From positions 1,302,001 to 1,366,000 of the forward strand of contig CBDAPQ010000005.1 of NCBI GenBank assembly GCA_965198485.1: a stretch of DNA of 64,000 bases, read 5' to 3'. Positions 19,088-28,201 of this stretch are shown here, piece after piece. Source of the DNA: RH-AL1 sp965198485 (GTDB lineage Bacteria > Pseudomonadota > Alphaproteobacteria > Rhizobiales > Beijerinckiaceae). Under the pieces are notes generated by a model. That model was not told the DNA's origin. It made no database searches and saw only the letters and a program-made list of their open reading frames with translations. Position 1 is the first letter of the stretch. Each line of letters starts with the position of its first letter. Position numbers and translations under genes: made by a program.

Positions 19088-19789
19088 CTAGCGGAAGGTG
19101 ACGAGCGAGGGGTCGCCGGTCTCGTCAAGGTGGGGATGGCCGTTGTAGGTCGCGAGCGTCACCGTGCCGTCGTTGGCGCTGAAGCGCAGCCGCGTGATGC
19201 CGGCGTTGACCAGCGGCCAGTTCAGCGCGAACGCGTCGCCATCGGGCAGGCCGAGAAGGTGCTGGCAGATCGCGGTGATCGGGCCGCCGGAGGTGAAGGC
19301 CCAGACCGATCTCGCCTCGAGACTCGCCAGCTGCCGCAAGCCGCCGACGACACGCTCGCGGAAGGCGCGCCACGGTTCGGCGTAATCGGCATCGTGCGCG
19401 CCGCCGGTCCAGCGCGCGATGGCCTGGACGTATAGGGCGTGAAAGGTGCGGCGCGGGTCGGGACTGCGCGCGAGATCGGCGTTCATGATCGCCTTGTCGG
19501 CGTAGTCCGGCCGGTACTTCGCCACGACGGATTCGTGATCGTACTCGCCGAGCCCGTCGAGGCTGAGCCAGTCCGCGCGCGGCGGGCCGCCGCATTCCGC
19601 TATGCAGAACTCCGCCGTGCCGACCTGGCGCTTCATCGTGCCCGAGGCGACCGCGTCCGGCACGATGCCGCAGCGCTTCAGCCAGCGACCGAGGAGACGC
19701 GACTGCTCCTCGCCGAGCGCGGACAGCTTGTCGTAGTCGGCGGCCCCGAAGCTCGCCTGCCCGTGACGCACCAGGAAGAGATCGGCCAC
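19088..19789 (-). CDS. Histidine phosphatase family protein
   Basis: A 233-residue phosphoglycerate-mutase-like phosphatase. LFLVRHGQASFG carries the RHG motif with the phospho-His, and TSGGPITAICQHLLG is the second conserved region, with the usual second His replaced by the SGG context. ASGTMKRQVGTAEF matches the Arg-containing phosphate pocket. It lies next to an APH-like kinase, as often seen in acyl-CoA clusters. The physiological substrate is unknown. Confidence 0.8.
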   Translation of the reverse strand: MADLFLVRHGQASFGAADYDKLSALGEEQSRLLGRWLKRCGIVPDAVASGTMKRQVGTAEFCIAECGGPPRADWLSLDGLGEYDHESVVAKYRPDYADKAIMNADLARSPDPRRTFHALYVQAIARWTGGAHDADYAEPWRAFRERVVGGLRQLASLEARSVWAFTSGGPITAICQHLLGLPDGDAFALNWPLVNAGITRLRFSANDGTVTLATYNGHPHLDETGDPSLVTFR

Positions 19790-19808
19790 GCCTAGAGAAC
19801 CGCCATCG

Positions 19809-20876
19809 TCAAAGACCGGAGCTGGCGATGCCGGCGCGGCAACGGGCGGCGAGCTGATTCACCACCACGCCGTAATGCGCGAATCGCGGGTTGGTGGTTT
19901 GCCCCAGCACGAAGCGTCGATAGATCTGCTGAATGATCGCGGCGAGGCGGAACAGGCCGAAGCATTCGTAGAAGTCGAAGCTGCCGACGTCGAGGCCGGT
20001 GCGCTCGGCGTAGTAGGCGACGACCTCGCGCCGCGTCAGCATGCCCGGCGCGTCGGTGGGCTGGCGGCGGTTGGCGCGGAAGGCCGCGTCGTCGTCGGCC
20101 TGCACCCAATAGGCCATGGAGCCGCCGAGATCCATCAGCGGGTCTCCCAGCGTCGCCATCTCCCAGTCGAGCACGCCGATGACGTCGAGCGGGTTGGTGG
20201 GAGACAAGACGACATTGTCGAAGCGGTAATCGTTGTGGATGACGCAAATGCGGCTCTCGCCCGCCGGCATGGTGCGGGCGAGCCAGTCCAGCACGTCCGA
20301 CATGGGGTCGATCCCCGCGGTCACCGCCTGGCGCCAGCGCTCGCTCCAGCCCTCGACCTGACGGCGGACGTAGCCGGCGCCCTTGCCGAGGATTCCTAGA
20401 CCGGCAGCCTCGACGTCGACGGCATGCAGCTCGACGAGCTTGTCGAGCACGTTGCGGCAGAGCCTACGCGTGCCGTCGGCGTCCAGCCCCAGCTCCGGCG
20501 GCAGGTCGCGGCGCGGAATGATGCCTTCGAGCCGCTCCATGACGTAGAAGTCGCTCCCGATCACGCTCGGATCGTCGCAGATCGCGACGACAGCCGGCAC
20601 GTGAGGGTAATGCGGCTGCAGCGCCGCCATGATGCGCGCCTCGCGCAGCACGTCATGGGCGCCCTTGGCCTTGGTGCCCGACGGCGGCCGCCGCAGGATC
20701 AGGTCGCGGTCGGCGAAGGACAGCCGGTAGGTGAGGTTCGACGCGCCACCGGGGAATTGGCCGATGGCCGGCATGCCCTCGACCCGGTCGCCGAGGTAGC
20801 GGACCACCGCGGCGACGTCGATCGCGTCTTCTTCGCGGACCGAACCGGGCTGGTCGATCAGACCTTCGTGCGTCAT
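19809..20876 (-). CDS. APH-family phosphotransferase (ACAD10/11 kinase-domain-like)
   Basis: A 355-residue small-molecule kinase. CVIHNDYRFDNVVL is the Brenner-type catalytic loop, and GVLDWEMATLGDPLMDLGG carries the metal-binding Asp. PGGASNLTYRLSF is the nucleotide-binding region. It resembles the kinase domain fused to acyl-CoA dehydrogenase in animal ACAD10/ACAD11, which phosphorylates 4-hydroxyacyl-CoA. Its position among acyl-CoA dehydrogenase genes supports the same role. ATG 20876 shares its A with the stop of the upstream GMC gene; a TTG three bases earlier is also possible. Confidence 0.83.
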   Translation of the reverse strand: MTHEGLIDQPGSVREEDAIDVAAVVRYLGDRVEGMPAIGQFPGGASNLTYRLSFADRDLILRRPPSGTKAKGAHDVLREARIMAALQPHYPHVPAVVAICDDPSVIGSDFYVMERLEGIIPRRDLPPELGLDADGTRRLCRNVLDKLVELHAVDVEAAGLGILGKGAGYVRRQVEGWSERWRQAVTAGIDPMSDVLDWLARTMPAGESRICVIHNDYRFDNVVLSPTNPLDVIGVLDWEMATLGDPLMDLGGSMAYWVQADDDAAFRANRRQPTDAPGMLTRREVVAYYAERTGLDVGSFDFYECFGLFRLAAIIQQIYRRFVLGQTTNPRFAHYGVVVNQLAARCRAGIASSGL

Positions 20877-22567
20877 CAAGCCTCCATCAGCTCGCGCGTC
20901 GCCGCGAGCGTGCGCCCGCGGATCATGTCGGCGGCTTTTTCCGCGATCATGATCGCGGGCGCGTTGGTGTTGCCGCTCACGAGGCGCGGCATGATCGACG
21001 CATTGATGACGCGCAGCCCCTCCACGCCGACGACGCGCAGCTCCGGGTCGACCACCGCCTCGGGGTCCGAGCCCATGCGGCAGGTGCCGACGGGATGGTA
21101 GATCGTGGTGCCGGCGGCGCGGGCGTAGCGCAGCAGCGCCTCGTCGTCGGCCGCCTTGGGGCCGGGCTGCAGCTCGTGGTCGATGAGCGCGGCCAGCGCA
21201 GGCTGCTCGGCGATGCGGCGCGCCCAGCGCAGCCCTGCCACGGTGACCTCCGCGTCGAAGGCGCTCGACAGGTAGTTGGCGGTGATCGCCGGGTGCTTGT
21301 CCGGATCGGGCGAGACGATGCGCACGTGGCCGCGCGATTCCGGCCTCAGCTGGCAGGGCGCCAGCGTCAGGCTGGGCTCGTGCTCCAGCACCATCTTCTG
21401 CGCCTTGGCAAGCTGGGCGAGATCCAGGGTAGCCGGCAGGATGTGGAATTGGATGTCGGGGGTGGCGAGGCCCGCCCGCGACTTCACGAAGGCGCCGACG
21501 TGGGCGGCCGAGAGCGTGAGCATGCCGCGCCGGCTGACGGCATAGGCGGCGACCTCACGCGCGAAGCGCCAGCCGCGGGTCAGCTCGTTGACGCTCAGCG
21601 TGCCGCGCTTGAGGCGGAAGCGCATGCCGGTGACGTAATGGTCCTGCAGGCCCTCTCCGACCTGCCTGCGGTCGGCCACGACGGCGATGCCGTGCCGGGA
21701 GAGCAACGCGCCCGACCCGACGCCCGACAGCTGCAGGAGCTGCGGCGAGCCGATCGTGCCGGCGGCGAGGATCACCTCGCGGCGCGCCTTCACGACGTGC
21801 CGCCCGCCCGCGCGGCGATAGGCGACGCCCACGGCGCGGCGGCCCTCGAACACGACGCGCTCGGCCTGGGCCTGCGTGATCACGTGCAGGTTCGGCCGCT
21901 TCATCGCGGGATGCAGGTAGGCGGCCGCGGCCGACCAGCGAACGCCGCGCTTCTGCGTCACCTGGAACCAGCCGGCGCCTTCCTGGTCGGCGCCGTTGAG
22001 GTCGGCGAGGCGCGGCAGGCCGGCCTGGATGCAGGCCTCGATCGCCGCCTCGGAGACGGCGTGCGGCTCCATGTCGGCCACGTTGAGCGGACCGCCGGTG
22101 CCGTGCCGCTCGGCGTCGTGCGTGAGGCTGATGCGCTCCTGGTTCTGCGCGCGCCGGAAATAGGGGGCGACGTCGTTCCACGACCAGCCGGTGGCGCCGA
22201 GCTGACGCCAGCCTTCGTAATCCTCGGCCTGGCCGCGGACGTACAGCATGGCGTTGATGGAGGACGAGCCGCCGAGCACTTTTCCGCGCGGCCAAAGATG
22301 CACCCGATTCCTGGTGCCGGGGTCGGGCTCGGTACGGTAAAGCCAATTGACCTTGGGATCCTTCAGCGTGCGGGCGTAGCCGACCGGCACGTGGATCATT
22401 AGGGTCGACAGGAACTGCCGCGGGTTGTGCCAAGGGCGGTCGTCGCCGCCCGCCTCCAGCAGGACCACCCGGCACCGCGGATCCTCCGACAGGCGTGCCG
22501 CCAGCACGCAGCCCGCCGAGCCGGCGCCCACGATCACGTAATCGGCTTCGAGGCTAGCGGAAGACAT
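20876..22567 (-). CDS. GMC-family FAD oxidoreductase (choline dehydrogenase-like)
   Basis: A 563-residue alcohol oxidase/dehydrogenase. DYVIVGAGSAGCVLAARLSE binds FAD, PRGKVLGGSSSINAMLYVRG is GMC signature 1 and GTIGSPQLLQLSGVG signature 2. The C-terminal active site is YHPVGTCRMGSDP, and VSGNTNAPAIMIAEKAADMI closes the fold. Homologues act on choline and on long-chain or polyethylene-glycol-like alcohols. The absence of betB or betI nearby argues against glycine-betaine synthesis. It heads a four-gene run with the kinase, phosphatase and SDR. Confidence 0.87.
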   Translation of the reverse strand: MSSASLEADYVIVGAGSAGCVLAARLSEDPRCRVVLLEAGGDDRPWHNPRQFLSTLMIHVPVGYARTLKDPKVNWLYRTEPDPGTRNRVHLWPRGKVLGGSSSINAMLYVRGQAEDYEGWRQLGATGWSWNDVAPYFRRAQNQERISLTHDAERHGTGGPLNVADMEPHAVSEAAIEACIQAGLPRLADLNGADQEGAGWFQVTQKRGVRWSAAAAYLHPAMKRPNLHVITQAQAERVVFEGRRAVGVAYRRAGGRHVVKARREVILAAGTIGSPQLLQLSGVGSGALLSRHGIAVVADRRQVGEGLQDHYVTGMRFRLKRGTLSVNELTRGWRFAREVAAYAVSRRGMLTLSAAHVGAFVKSRAGLATPDIQFHILPATLDLAQLAKAQKMVLEHEPSLTLAPCQLRPESRGHVRIVSPDPDKHPAITANYLSSAFDAEVTVAGLRWARRIAEQPALAALIDHELQPGPKAADDEALLRYARAAGTTIYHPVGTCRMGSDPEAVVDPELRVVGVEGLRVINASIMPRLVSGNTNAPAIMIAEKAADMIRGRTLAATRELMEA

Positions 22568-22904
22568 ACGCGAAGTTCGAAGTCCCTGTCGCCGGCGCTC
22601 CCCGGGGCAGCCTCGGCATACACCTTTTCAGGCGACCGAAGGATCGGCTGCCCTCACAAGGACAGCACTTGGGCAAGTCGTGGTCAATCCGACAAGCGGA
22701 GAGGGGCCGGACGATGTAGCGGGCACTGTGCCTAAACGTGACGCATGTGCCACAAGCCTCAGCTGTTCGCTGAACTTCTGTCGAAGGACCAGTGGCATAC
22801 CTTTGCTTCGAAAGGGATGATCGTCCAGACTTGGTTCGAAGGCGCAACCGGGGGACGGCGTTGATGCCGGCGGCTGCGCGACGCAACATTCGGGGGAACA
22901 GGCT
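22568..22904. other. Divergent intergenic region
   Basis: About 340 nt between the divergent GMC oxidoreductase and outer-membrane protein genes. I see no gene, tRNA or clear repeat. A GGGGGA ribosome-binding site lies just before 22905. Promoters for both sides are expected here, but I could not assign them. Confidence 0.4.
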
Positions 22905-23939
22905 ATGAAGCGCATTTCGGCAACCAATCGAATGGTCGTCGTAGCAGGCATCGCGCTCGGCGCGTGGTCGATGTCGGTGACAGCGTCACACGCCGTGCTC
23001 GGCTTCACCGCCGGCGAGACGGTCGGCGCGGCTTTCGGCGCGCCGCTCCCCGAGGGCATTTTCGCCGTAGACCTCGAGAGCTACGGCCAGCGCGACATCG
23101 ACGCCAACCACAACTTCAACACGATCCTGGGACCCGTGCCCGGCGGCAACGGCAACGCCAGCCCCGGACCGGGGCCGAACGTCAACATCAACATCCCTGA
23201 CATCATCTGGTCGACGCCGTTCTCGTTCTACAACACGCGTCTCGAGTTCCTCTATTCGACGCCGGTGGTCTCTACGATCGGCGGCGAGCGCAACGGCATC
23301 CCGCCGGCCCTGACCAACCGCAGCGACGTCTTCAATCAGGCGTTCGGCCCGATTCTCGCGCACAGCTTCGGCAACGGCTTCTCCGCTTCCGTAACAGCGT
23401 GGGTTCGGCCGCCGGCTCCGTTCGTCGGTTTCATCAATCACACCTACGCCGACCTTCGCACCGGTCTCAGCTACACGCGCGACGGATACGACCTGACCCT
23501 GATGTTCGGCTACACCGGAACGTTCGGCGGCCATCAGGGCGGTCTTCAGGGGACACTGTCGCCGTTGGTCGGTAACTCGGACGCGGTCGACATCGATTTC
23601 ACCGCGACGAAGAAGTTCGGGAAGTTCGAGCTTGGCGTCGTGGGCTACGCCTTCACCGACACCAATACGCGCGGCGACAACTCGACCATCCTCCTCAACG
23701 GTCAGACGGTAAGCCTTCGCGGCGGCGCGATCGCGGTGGGTGGCCTCGTGGGTTACGACTTCGGGCGCTTCTCCGTGCAGGCCTATGCTTTACGGCAGGT
23801 CGCCAGCCGCAACGAGGAGATCATCCCCGGCATCGGCGGCTTCAGCAACAAGGAGACGCGCGGCTTCCTGCGCGTGATCCTGCCGCTCTACGTTGCGGCG
23901 GCCCCGCCGGCCGCGTCGATCCTGCGGGCGAAATACTGA
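22905..23939 (+). CDS. Outer-membrane transporter-like protein, phenol MetA-degradation family
   Basis: A 344-residue exported protein. It has a signal peptide (MVVVAGIALGAWSMSVTASHA), then alternating beta-strand segments such as GFSASVTAWVRPP, LTLMFGYTGTFG, FELGVVGYAFTD and FSVQAYALRQVAS, consistent with a beta barrel. The pattern matches the MetA-pathway-of-phenol-degradation family of outer-membrane proteins thought to take up hydrophobic substrates. It stands alone and is followed by a strong terminator. Its placement among acyl-CoA genes suggests substrate entry, which is inference. Confidence 0.7.
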   Translation: MKRISATNRMVVVAGIALGAWSMSVTASHAVLGFTAGETVGAAFGAPLPEGIFAVDLESYGQRDIDANHNFNTILGPVPGGNGNASPGPGPNVNINIPDIIWSTPFSFYNTRLEFLYSTPVVSTIGGERNGIPPALTNRSDVFNQAFGPILAHSFGNGFSASVTAWVRPPAPFVGFINHTYADLRTGLSYTRDGYDLTLMFGYTGTFGGHQGGLQGTLSPLVGNSDAVDIDFTATKKFGKFELGVVGYAFTDTNTRGDNSTILLNGQTVSLRGGAIAVGGLVGYDFGRFSVQAYALRQVASRNEEIIPGIGGFSNKETRGFLRVILPLYVAAAPPAASILRAKY

Positions 23940-24092
23940 CCGCTCTGCTCGAGGCCAAAGCTGGCTTGAGCGGACGAAGCTCACATACGATCGACCAGTG
24001 GCGGCAATCCTCTGCCGCGCTCGGCCGGAGCCTCTCTTCTCCCTCGAGCGCGGCTCCGGCATAATCGACTGCAGCGATCAAGCCCTGCTCCC

Positions 24093-24119
24093 AGGCCGCC
24101 TTTCCAAGGCGGCCTTTTT
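24093..24119 (+). terminator. Intrinsic terminator
   Basis: GGCCGCC (24094-24100), a 7-nt loop and GGCGGCC (24108-24114) form a perfect seven-pair stem followed by TTTTT. It lies 150 nt after the outer-membrane protein gene and ends its transcript just before the convergent CoA-transferase stop codon. Confidence 0.85.
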
Positions 24120-25312
24120 CATCGAGCTTCCGAACCCGGCCATCCGACACTTTCCTTGATCCAGCGGTCGGCATCGAGGCCGGGCGCGCCGTGCGTCGCG
24201 ACCTGGGCGATGCCATCGATCACGATCGGCGAGCGGAGCGCCGGTGTCCGACCGCTTGGGCCGGCCTGCGTCCACAGGTCGACGGCCATGCCCCTGTGCA
24301 CGACCTGGGGATCCTCGAACGTCTCAGGAAGCGTGTTGATCGGTCCGGCCGGAACCTTGACCCTTTCGAGCGCCGCGAGCAGCCCCGCCTTGTTCCATGT
24401 CGCGAGGCATGACGAGATGAGCGGCACCAATTCGTCGCGCCCGGCGACGCGTCCGGGATTGCTGGCGAAGCGGATGTCGTCGCACCAGGGCTGGCCGACG
24501 ACGCCGCAGAAGCGCCGGAACTGCTCGTCGTTGCCGCAGGCGACGATCACGTGGCCGTCGGCGACGGCGAACACCTGGTAGGGTACGATCGCGGAATGGG
24601 CGTTGCCGAGCCGCGGCGGCACGCTGCCCGAGACGAGATAGTGCATGGCCTGGTTGCCGAGCACTGCGACCTGCGTGTCGAGCAGCGCCATATCGATGTG
24701 GCAGCCGAGCCCCGTGCGCTCCCGCCCGTGCAGGGCGGCGAGGATGGCGCTGGACGCATAGAGCCCTGTGAACACGTCGGCGTAGGCGACGGCGCTCTTC
24801 ATCGGCTCGCCCTGCGGCTCTCCGGTGAGCGCCATGGCACCCCCCATCCCCTGCACGAGGAAGTCGTAGCCGGCGCGCGCGGCATAAGGCCCGGTCTGCC
24901 CGAAGCCGGTGATGGAGCAGTAGACGAGGCGGGGATTGCGCTCGCGTAGCGCGGCATGATCGAGTCCGCGGCGGACGAGCGCGCCGACCTTGAAGTTCTC
25001 GATCAGCACGTCCGCTTCCGCGGCCAGGCTTTTGACACGTGCGAGGTCTCGGGCATCGTCGAGATCGAGCGCGAGCGAGCGCTTGCCGCGATTGGTCGAC
25101 TCGAAATAGCTGGAGGCGCCGTCGGCCGGCTGCGTTCCGGCGAGAAAAGGCGGCCCCCAATGGCGCGTGTCGTCGCCCTGTTCCGGGCGCTCCACCTTGA
25201 TCACGTCGGCTCCCATGTCGGCCAGGAGCTGGCCGGCCCAGGGCCCGGCCAGGATGCGGGCCAGCTCAAGGACGCGCAGGCCGGCGAGCGGCTTGATCGG
25301 GATCGGCGTCAA
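24119..25312 (-). CDS. Type III CoA-transferase (CaiB/BaiF family)
   Basis: A 397-residue family III CoA-transferase. LAGLRVLELARILAGPWAGQ and LADMGADVIKVE open the fold, NRGKRSLALDL follows, and GYDFLVQGMGGAMALTGE and AVAYADVFTGLYA are typical. The catalytic Asp is expected in ADVFTG (about residue 173). The enzyme moves CoA between carboxylic acids, for example from succinyl-CoA. The start is TTG at 25312 with an AGGAG ribosome-binding site 7 nt upstream; no ATG is available at the domain start. Divergent from etfBA. Confidence 0.87.
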   Translation of the reverse strand: MTPIPIKPLAGLRVLELARILAGPWAGQLLADMGADVIKVERPEQGDDTRHWGPPFLAGTQPADGASSYFESTNRGKRSLALDLDDARDLARVKSLAAEADVLIENFKVGALVRRGLDHAALRERNPRLVYCSITGFGQTGPYAARAGYDFLVQGMGGAMALTGEPQGEPMKSAVAYADVFTGLYASSAILAALHGRERTGLGCHIDMALLDTQVAVLGNQAMHYLVSGSVPPRLGNAHSAIVPYQVFAVADGHVIVACGNDEQFRRFCGVVGQPWCDDIRFASNPGRVAGRDELVPLISSCLATWNKAGLLAALERVKVPAGPINTLPETFEDPQVVHRGMAVDLWTQAGPSGRTPALRSPIVIDGIAQVATHGAPGLDADRWIKESVGWPGSEAR

Positions 25313-25524
25313 GGGTTGGCTCCTGTGCTAGGGTCGTGCAACGAGTGTCGGGCAATGCCCGCACGGGCAAGCCGCTCGGTCGAAAGAGGGATGTCGGGTC
25401 ACGCATTCGAAGAATCGCCATGCTTCCGGCCCGCTGTCGATGCGGCTAGAAGGACGGCCAACGACTTTGAGATGGACTTCCAGCTGCGGCTGACCGGCCG
25501 CGTTTTCGATTGAACGGTATGGAC

Positions 25525-26274
25525 ATGAAGATACTGGTGCCCGTGAAGCGGGTGGTCGATTACAACGTCAAGATCAGGGTCAAGCCGGACGGCTCCGGCG
25601 TCGATCTCGCCGGCGTGAAGATGTCGATGAACCCCTTCGACGAGATCGCCGTCGAGGAGGCGTTACGCCTCAAGGAAGCAGGCAAGGCGACCGAGATCAT
25701 CGTCGTCTCGATCGGGCCGCAGGGCGCGACCGAGACGCTGCGCAATGCGCTGGCGCTCGGCGCCGACCGCGGCATCCTGGTCAAGACCGACGAAGCCGTC
25801 GAGCCGCTCGCGGTGGCCAAGATCCTCAAGGCGGTGGCCGAGGCCGAGCAACCCGGCCTGATCATCCTGGGCAAGCAGGCCATCGACGACGACAGCAACC
25901 AGACCGGGCAGATGCTGGCGGCTTTGCTGCGCTGGGGTCAGGGCACCTTCGCCTCCAAGGTGGTGGTCGAGGGCGACCGTGTCGAGGTGACGCGCGAGGT
26001 CGATGGCGGCGCGCAGACGTTGAGCCTGAAGATGCCGGCGGTGATTACGACCGACCTGCGGCTGAACGAGCCACGCTACGCTTCGCTGCCGAATATAATG
26101 AAGGCCAAGAAGAAGCCCATCGTCGAGTCCAGTCCGGCCGACCACGGCGTCGACCTCACGCCGCGCCTCAAGGTGCTCAAGACGAGCCAACCGGCCTCGC
26201 GATCGGCCGGCGTCAAGGTCACCGACGTGCCGGATCTCGTCACCAAGCTGACAGCCGCGGGAGCCATCTCATGA
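25525..26274 (+). CDS. etfB: Electron transfer flavoprotein beta subunit
   Basis: A 249-residue subunit that binds AMP and, with EtfA, takes electrons from acyl-CoA dehydrogenases to ETF-ubiquinone oxidoreductase. MKILVPVKRVVDYNVKIRVK and NPFDEIAVEEALRLKE are standard, and LILGKQAIDDDSNQTGQMLAALL is the family signature with the recognition loop after it. ATG 25525 matches the usual N-terminus; an ATG at 25519 and a TTG at 25510 are also in frame. The stop overlaps the etfA start. Confidence 0.95.
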   Translation: MKILVPVKRVVDYNVKIRVKPDGSGVDLAGVKMSMNPFDEIAVEEALRLKEAGKATEIIVVSIGPQGATETLRNALALGADRGILVKTDEAVEPLAVAKILKAVAEAEQPGLIILGKQAIDDDSNQTGQMLAALLRWGQGTFASKVVVEGDRVEVTREVDGGAQTLSLKMPAVITTDLRLNEPRYASLPNIMKAKKKPIVESSPADHGVDLTPRLKVLKTSQPASRSAGVKVTDVPDLVTKLTAAGAIS

Positions 26275-27215
26275 CGACCCTTCTCCTCGCCGAACTCAAT
26301 GGCACGGCGCTCGCCGACGTCACCGGCAAGGCGCTCACCGCTGCGCTCGCCATGGGCGCTCCCGTGCACGTGCTCGTCGCCGGCAAGGGCGTCGGCGGCG
26401 CGGCCGAACAAGCCGCCGCGCTCTCGGGCATCGAGAAGGTGCTGGTCCTCGACGCCGACGTTTTCGCCAACCATCTCGCCGAGCCGCTCGCCGACGCCCT
26501 CGTGGCGCTGGCGCCGGCTTACGATGCCATCGTCGCGCCCTCCACCGCCGTCGCCAAGAACGTGATGCCGCGCGTCGCCGCGCTGCTCGACGTCATGCAG
26601 GTGTCCGATATCGTCAAGGTGATGTCACCCGACACGTTCGAGCGCCCGATCTACGCCGGCAACGCGATGCAGACGGTGCAGGCGATGGACGCCAAGAAGG
26701 TGATCACCGTGCGCACCGCCTCCTTCGCGGCCACCGAGGCCGGCGAGACCAAGGCGCCGATCGAGCCGGCGTCTGCCACGGCGGATCTTGGCGACTTGTC
26801 GCGCTTCGAGAGCGACGCGCTGGCGCAGAACGACAGACCCGAGCTGACCGGCGCCAAGATCGTCGTTTCCGGCGGCCGCGCCGTCGGCAATGCCGAAAAC
26901 TTCGACAAGCTCATCGTGCCGCTCGCCGACACGCTGCACGCTGCCGTCGGCGCCTCGCGCGCCGCCGTCGATGCCGGCTACGCGCCCAACGATTGGCAGG
27001 TCGGGCAGACCGGCAAGATCGTGGCCCCGGAGCTCTACGTGGCCGTCGGCATCTCCGGTGCCATCCAGCACCTCGCGGGCATGAAGGATTCCAAGATCAT
27101 CGTCGCCATCAACAAGGACGAGGAAGCGGCGATCTTCCAAGTCGCCGATTACGGGCTGGTGGGCGATCTCTTCACCGTCGTGCCGGAGCTCACCAAGGCT
27201 CTGGCGAAGTCTTAG
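26271..27215 (+). CDS. etfA: Electron transfer flavoprotein alpha subunit
   Basis: A 314-residue FAD-binding partner of EtfB. The C-terminal FAD domain contains VVSGGRAVGNAENF, GASRAAVDAGYAPNDWQVGQTGK and ELYVAVGISGAIQHLAGM, followed by IVAINKDEEAAIFQVADYGL, all signature features. The length is normal. The gene overlaps etfB by 4 nt (ATGA). It serves the many acyl-CoA dehydrogenases encoded around it. Confidence 0.96.
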   Translation: MTTLLLAELNGTALADVTGKALTAALAMGAPVHVLVAGKGVGGAAEQAAALSGIEKVLVLDADVFANHLAEPLADALVALAPAYDAIVAPSTAVAKNVMPRVAALLDVMQVSDIVKVMSPDTFERPIYAGNAMQTVQAMDAKKVITVRTASFAATEAGETKAPIEPASATADLGDLSRFESDALAQNDRPELTGAKIVVSGGRAVGNAENFDKLIVPLADTLHAAVGASRAAVDAGYAPNDWQVGQTGKIVAPELYVAVGISGAIQHLAGMKDSKIIVAINKDEEAAIFQVADYGLVGDLFTVVPELTKALAKS

Positions 27216-27223
27216 GCGTCATC

Positions 27224-28201
27224 GTGACTGTCTTGCTCGTCGTTCTCGGGGTCGCCGTCGGTTTGGCCCTCCTCCCGGTCGCCGGCCTCGTCGGCTTCGC
27301 CTGGCTGGCGGCCCGCAAGGCGGAGCAGGAGGTGCCGCGGGTCGGCCGCTTCGCCACGGTGGACGGTGTGCGTCTACACTATGTCGAAGAAGGCTCGGGG
27401 CCGCCCGTCGTGATGATCCACGGGCTCGCCTCGCAGCTGCAGAGCTATACCTATGCTTTGGCCGAGCGGCTGCGGGGCACGCATCGCCTCATCATGATCG
27501 ACCGTCCGGGCTCCGGCTATTCCGCGACCGCGAGCGCGGCCACGCTCGGGCGGCAGGCCCATCTCGTGGCTGGGCTCATGGGTCATCTCGGCGTCGACCG
27601 GGCGCTGGTGGTCGGTCATTCGCTCGGGGGCGCGCTGGCGCTGGCGCTGGCCGTGGATCACCCTGAGCGAGTCGCCGGCCTCGCGCTCCTGGCACCGGCG
27701 ACCCAGGCCGCGAAGGAGGCGCCGAAGGCCTTGAGCTTCCTCGCGATCGAATCCGACCTGAAGCGCTGGATCATCGGCTGGACCTTGGCCGTGCCGTTCG
27801 GCCTTCGCAATCGCGACAAGACGCTGGCGGCCCTGTTCCATCCCGATCCGGTGCTCGCGGATTTCGGCACGCGCGGCGGCGGACTGCTCACCGCGCGGCC
27901 TTGGACCTTCCGCGCGGCCTGCCGCGACCTGGTCGAGGCCGGTGGCGAGCTCGGCGTCTACGCCGCGCGCCACGGCGAGATCCGCGTGCCCGTCGGCGTG
28001 CTGTTCGGCGACGGAGACCGCATCGTCAATCCTGCCACCCACGGCGAGGGCTTGCGCCGGAGTCTGCCCGCGACGGATCTGGAGAGGCTCCCGCAGGGCG
28101 GGCACATGATCCCGCTCACCCGTCCGGACGAGACCGCGGCCTTCATCGAGCGCATGGCCGTCAAGGCCGGGCTCGGCGCCGAGCCGAAGGCGGTGGCGTG
28201 A
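27224..28201 (+). CDS. Alpha/beta hydrolase with N-terminal membrane anchor
   Basis: A 325-residue hydrolase. The GTG start at 27224 gives a long hydrophobic N-terminal helix (about residues 2-27), probably a membrane anchor. MIHGLASQLQSYT is the oxyanion region, VVGHSLGGALALAL the nucleophile elbow (Ser near residue 130), FGDGDRIVNP holds the Asp and QGGHMIPLTRP the His. The substrate is unknown; relatives include epoxide hydrolases and esterases. It lies 8 nt after etfA and overlaps the enoyl-CoA hydratase start by one base (TGATG). Confidence 0.8.
   Translation: MTVLLVVLGVAVGLALLPVAGLVGFAWLAARKAEQEVPRVGRFATVDGVRLHYVEEGSGPPVVMIHGLASQLQSYTYALAERLRGTHRLIMIDRPGSGYSATASAATLGRQAHLVAGLMGHLGVDRALVVGHSLGGALALALAVDHPERVAGLALLAPATQAAKEAPKALSFLAIESDLKRWIIGWTLAVPFGLRNRDKTLAALFHPDPVLADFGTRGGGLLTARPWTFRAACRDLVEAGGELGVYAARHGEIRVPVGVLFGDGDRIVNPATHGEGLRRSLPATDLERLPQGGHMIPLTRPDETAAFIERMAVKAGLGAEPKAVA

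Noticed and set aside
20876..22567. Choline dehydrogenase (betA) for glycine betaine synthesis
   Set aside because: The GMC fold is clear, but betB and betI are absent and the gene is grouped with acyl-CoA genes. GMC substrates cannot be assigned from these motifs alone.
22828..22850. GGTTCGA within an intergenic region, suggesting a tRNA T-loop
   Set aside because: No cloverleaf arms or acceptor stem can be built around it.
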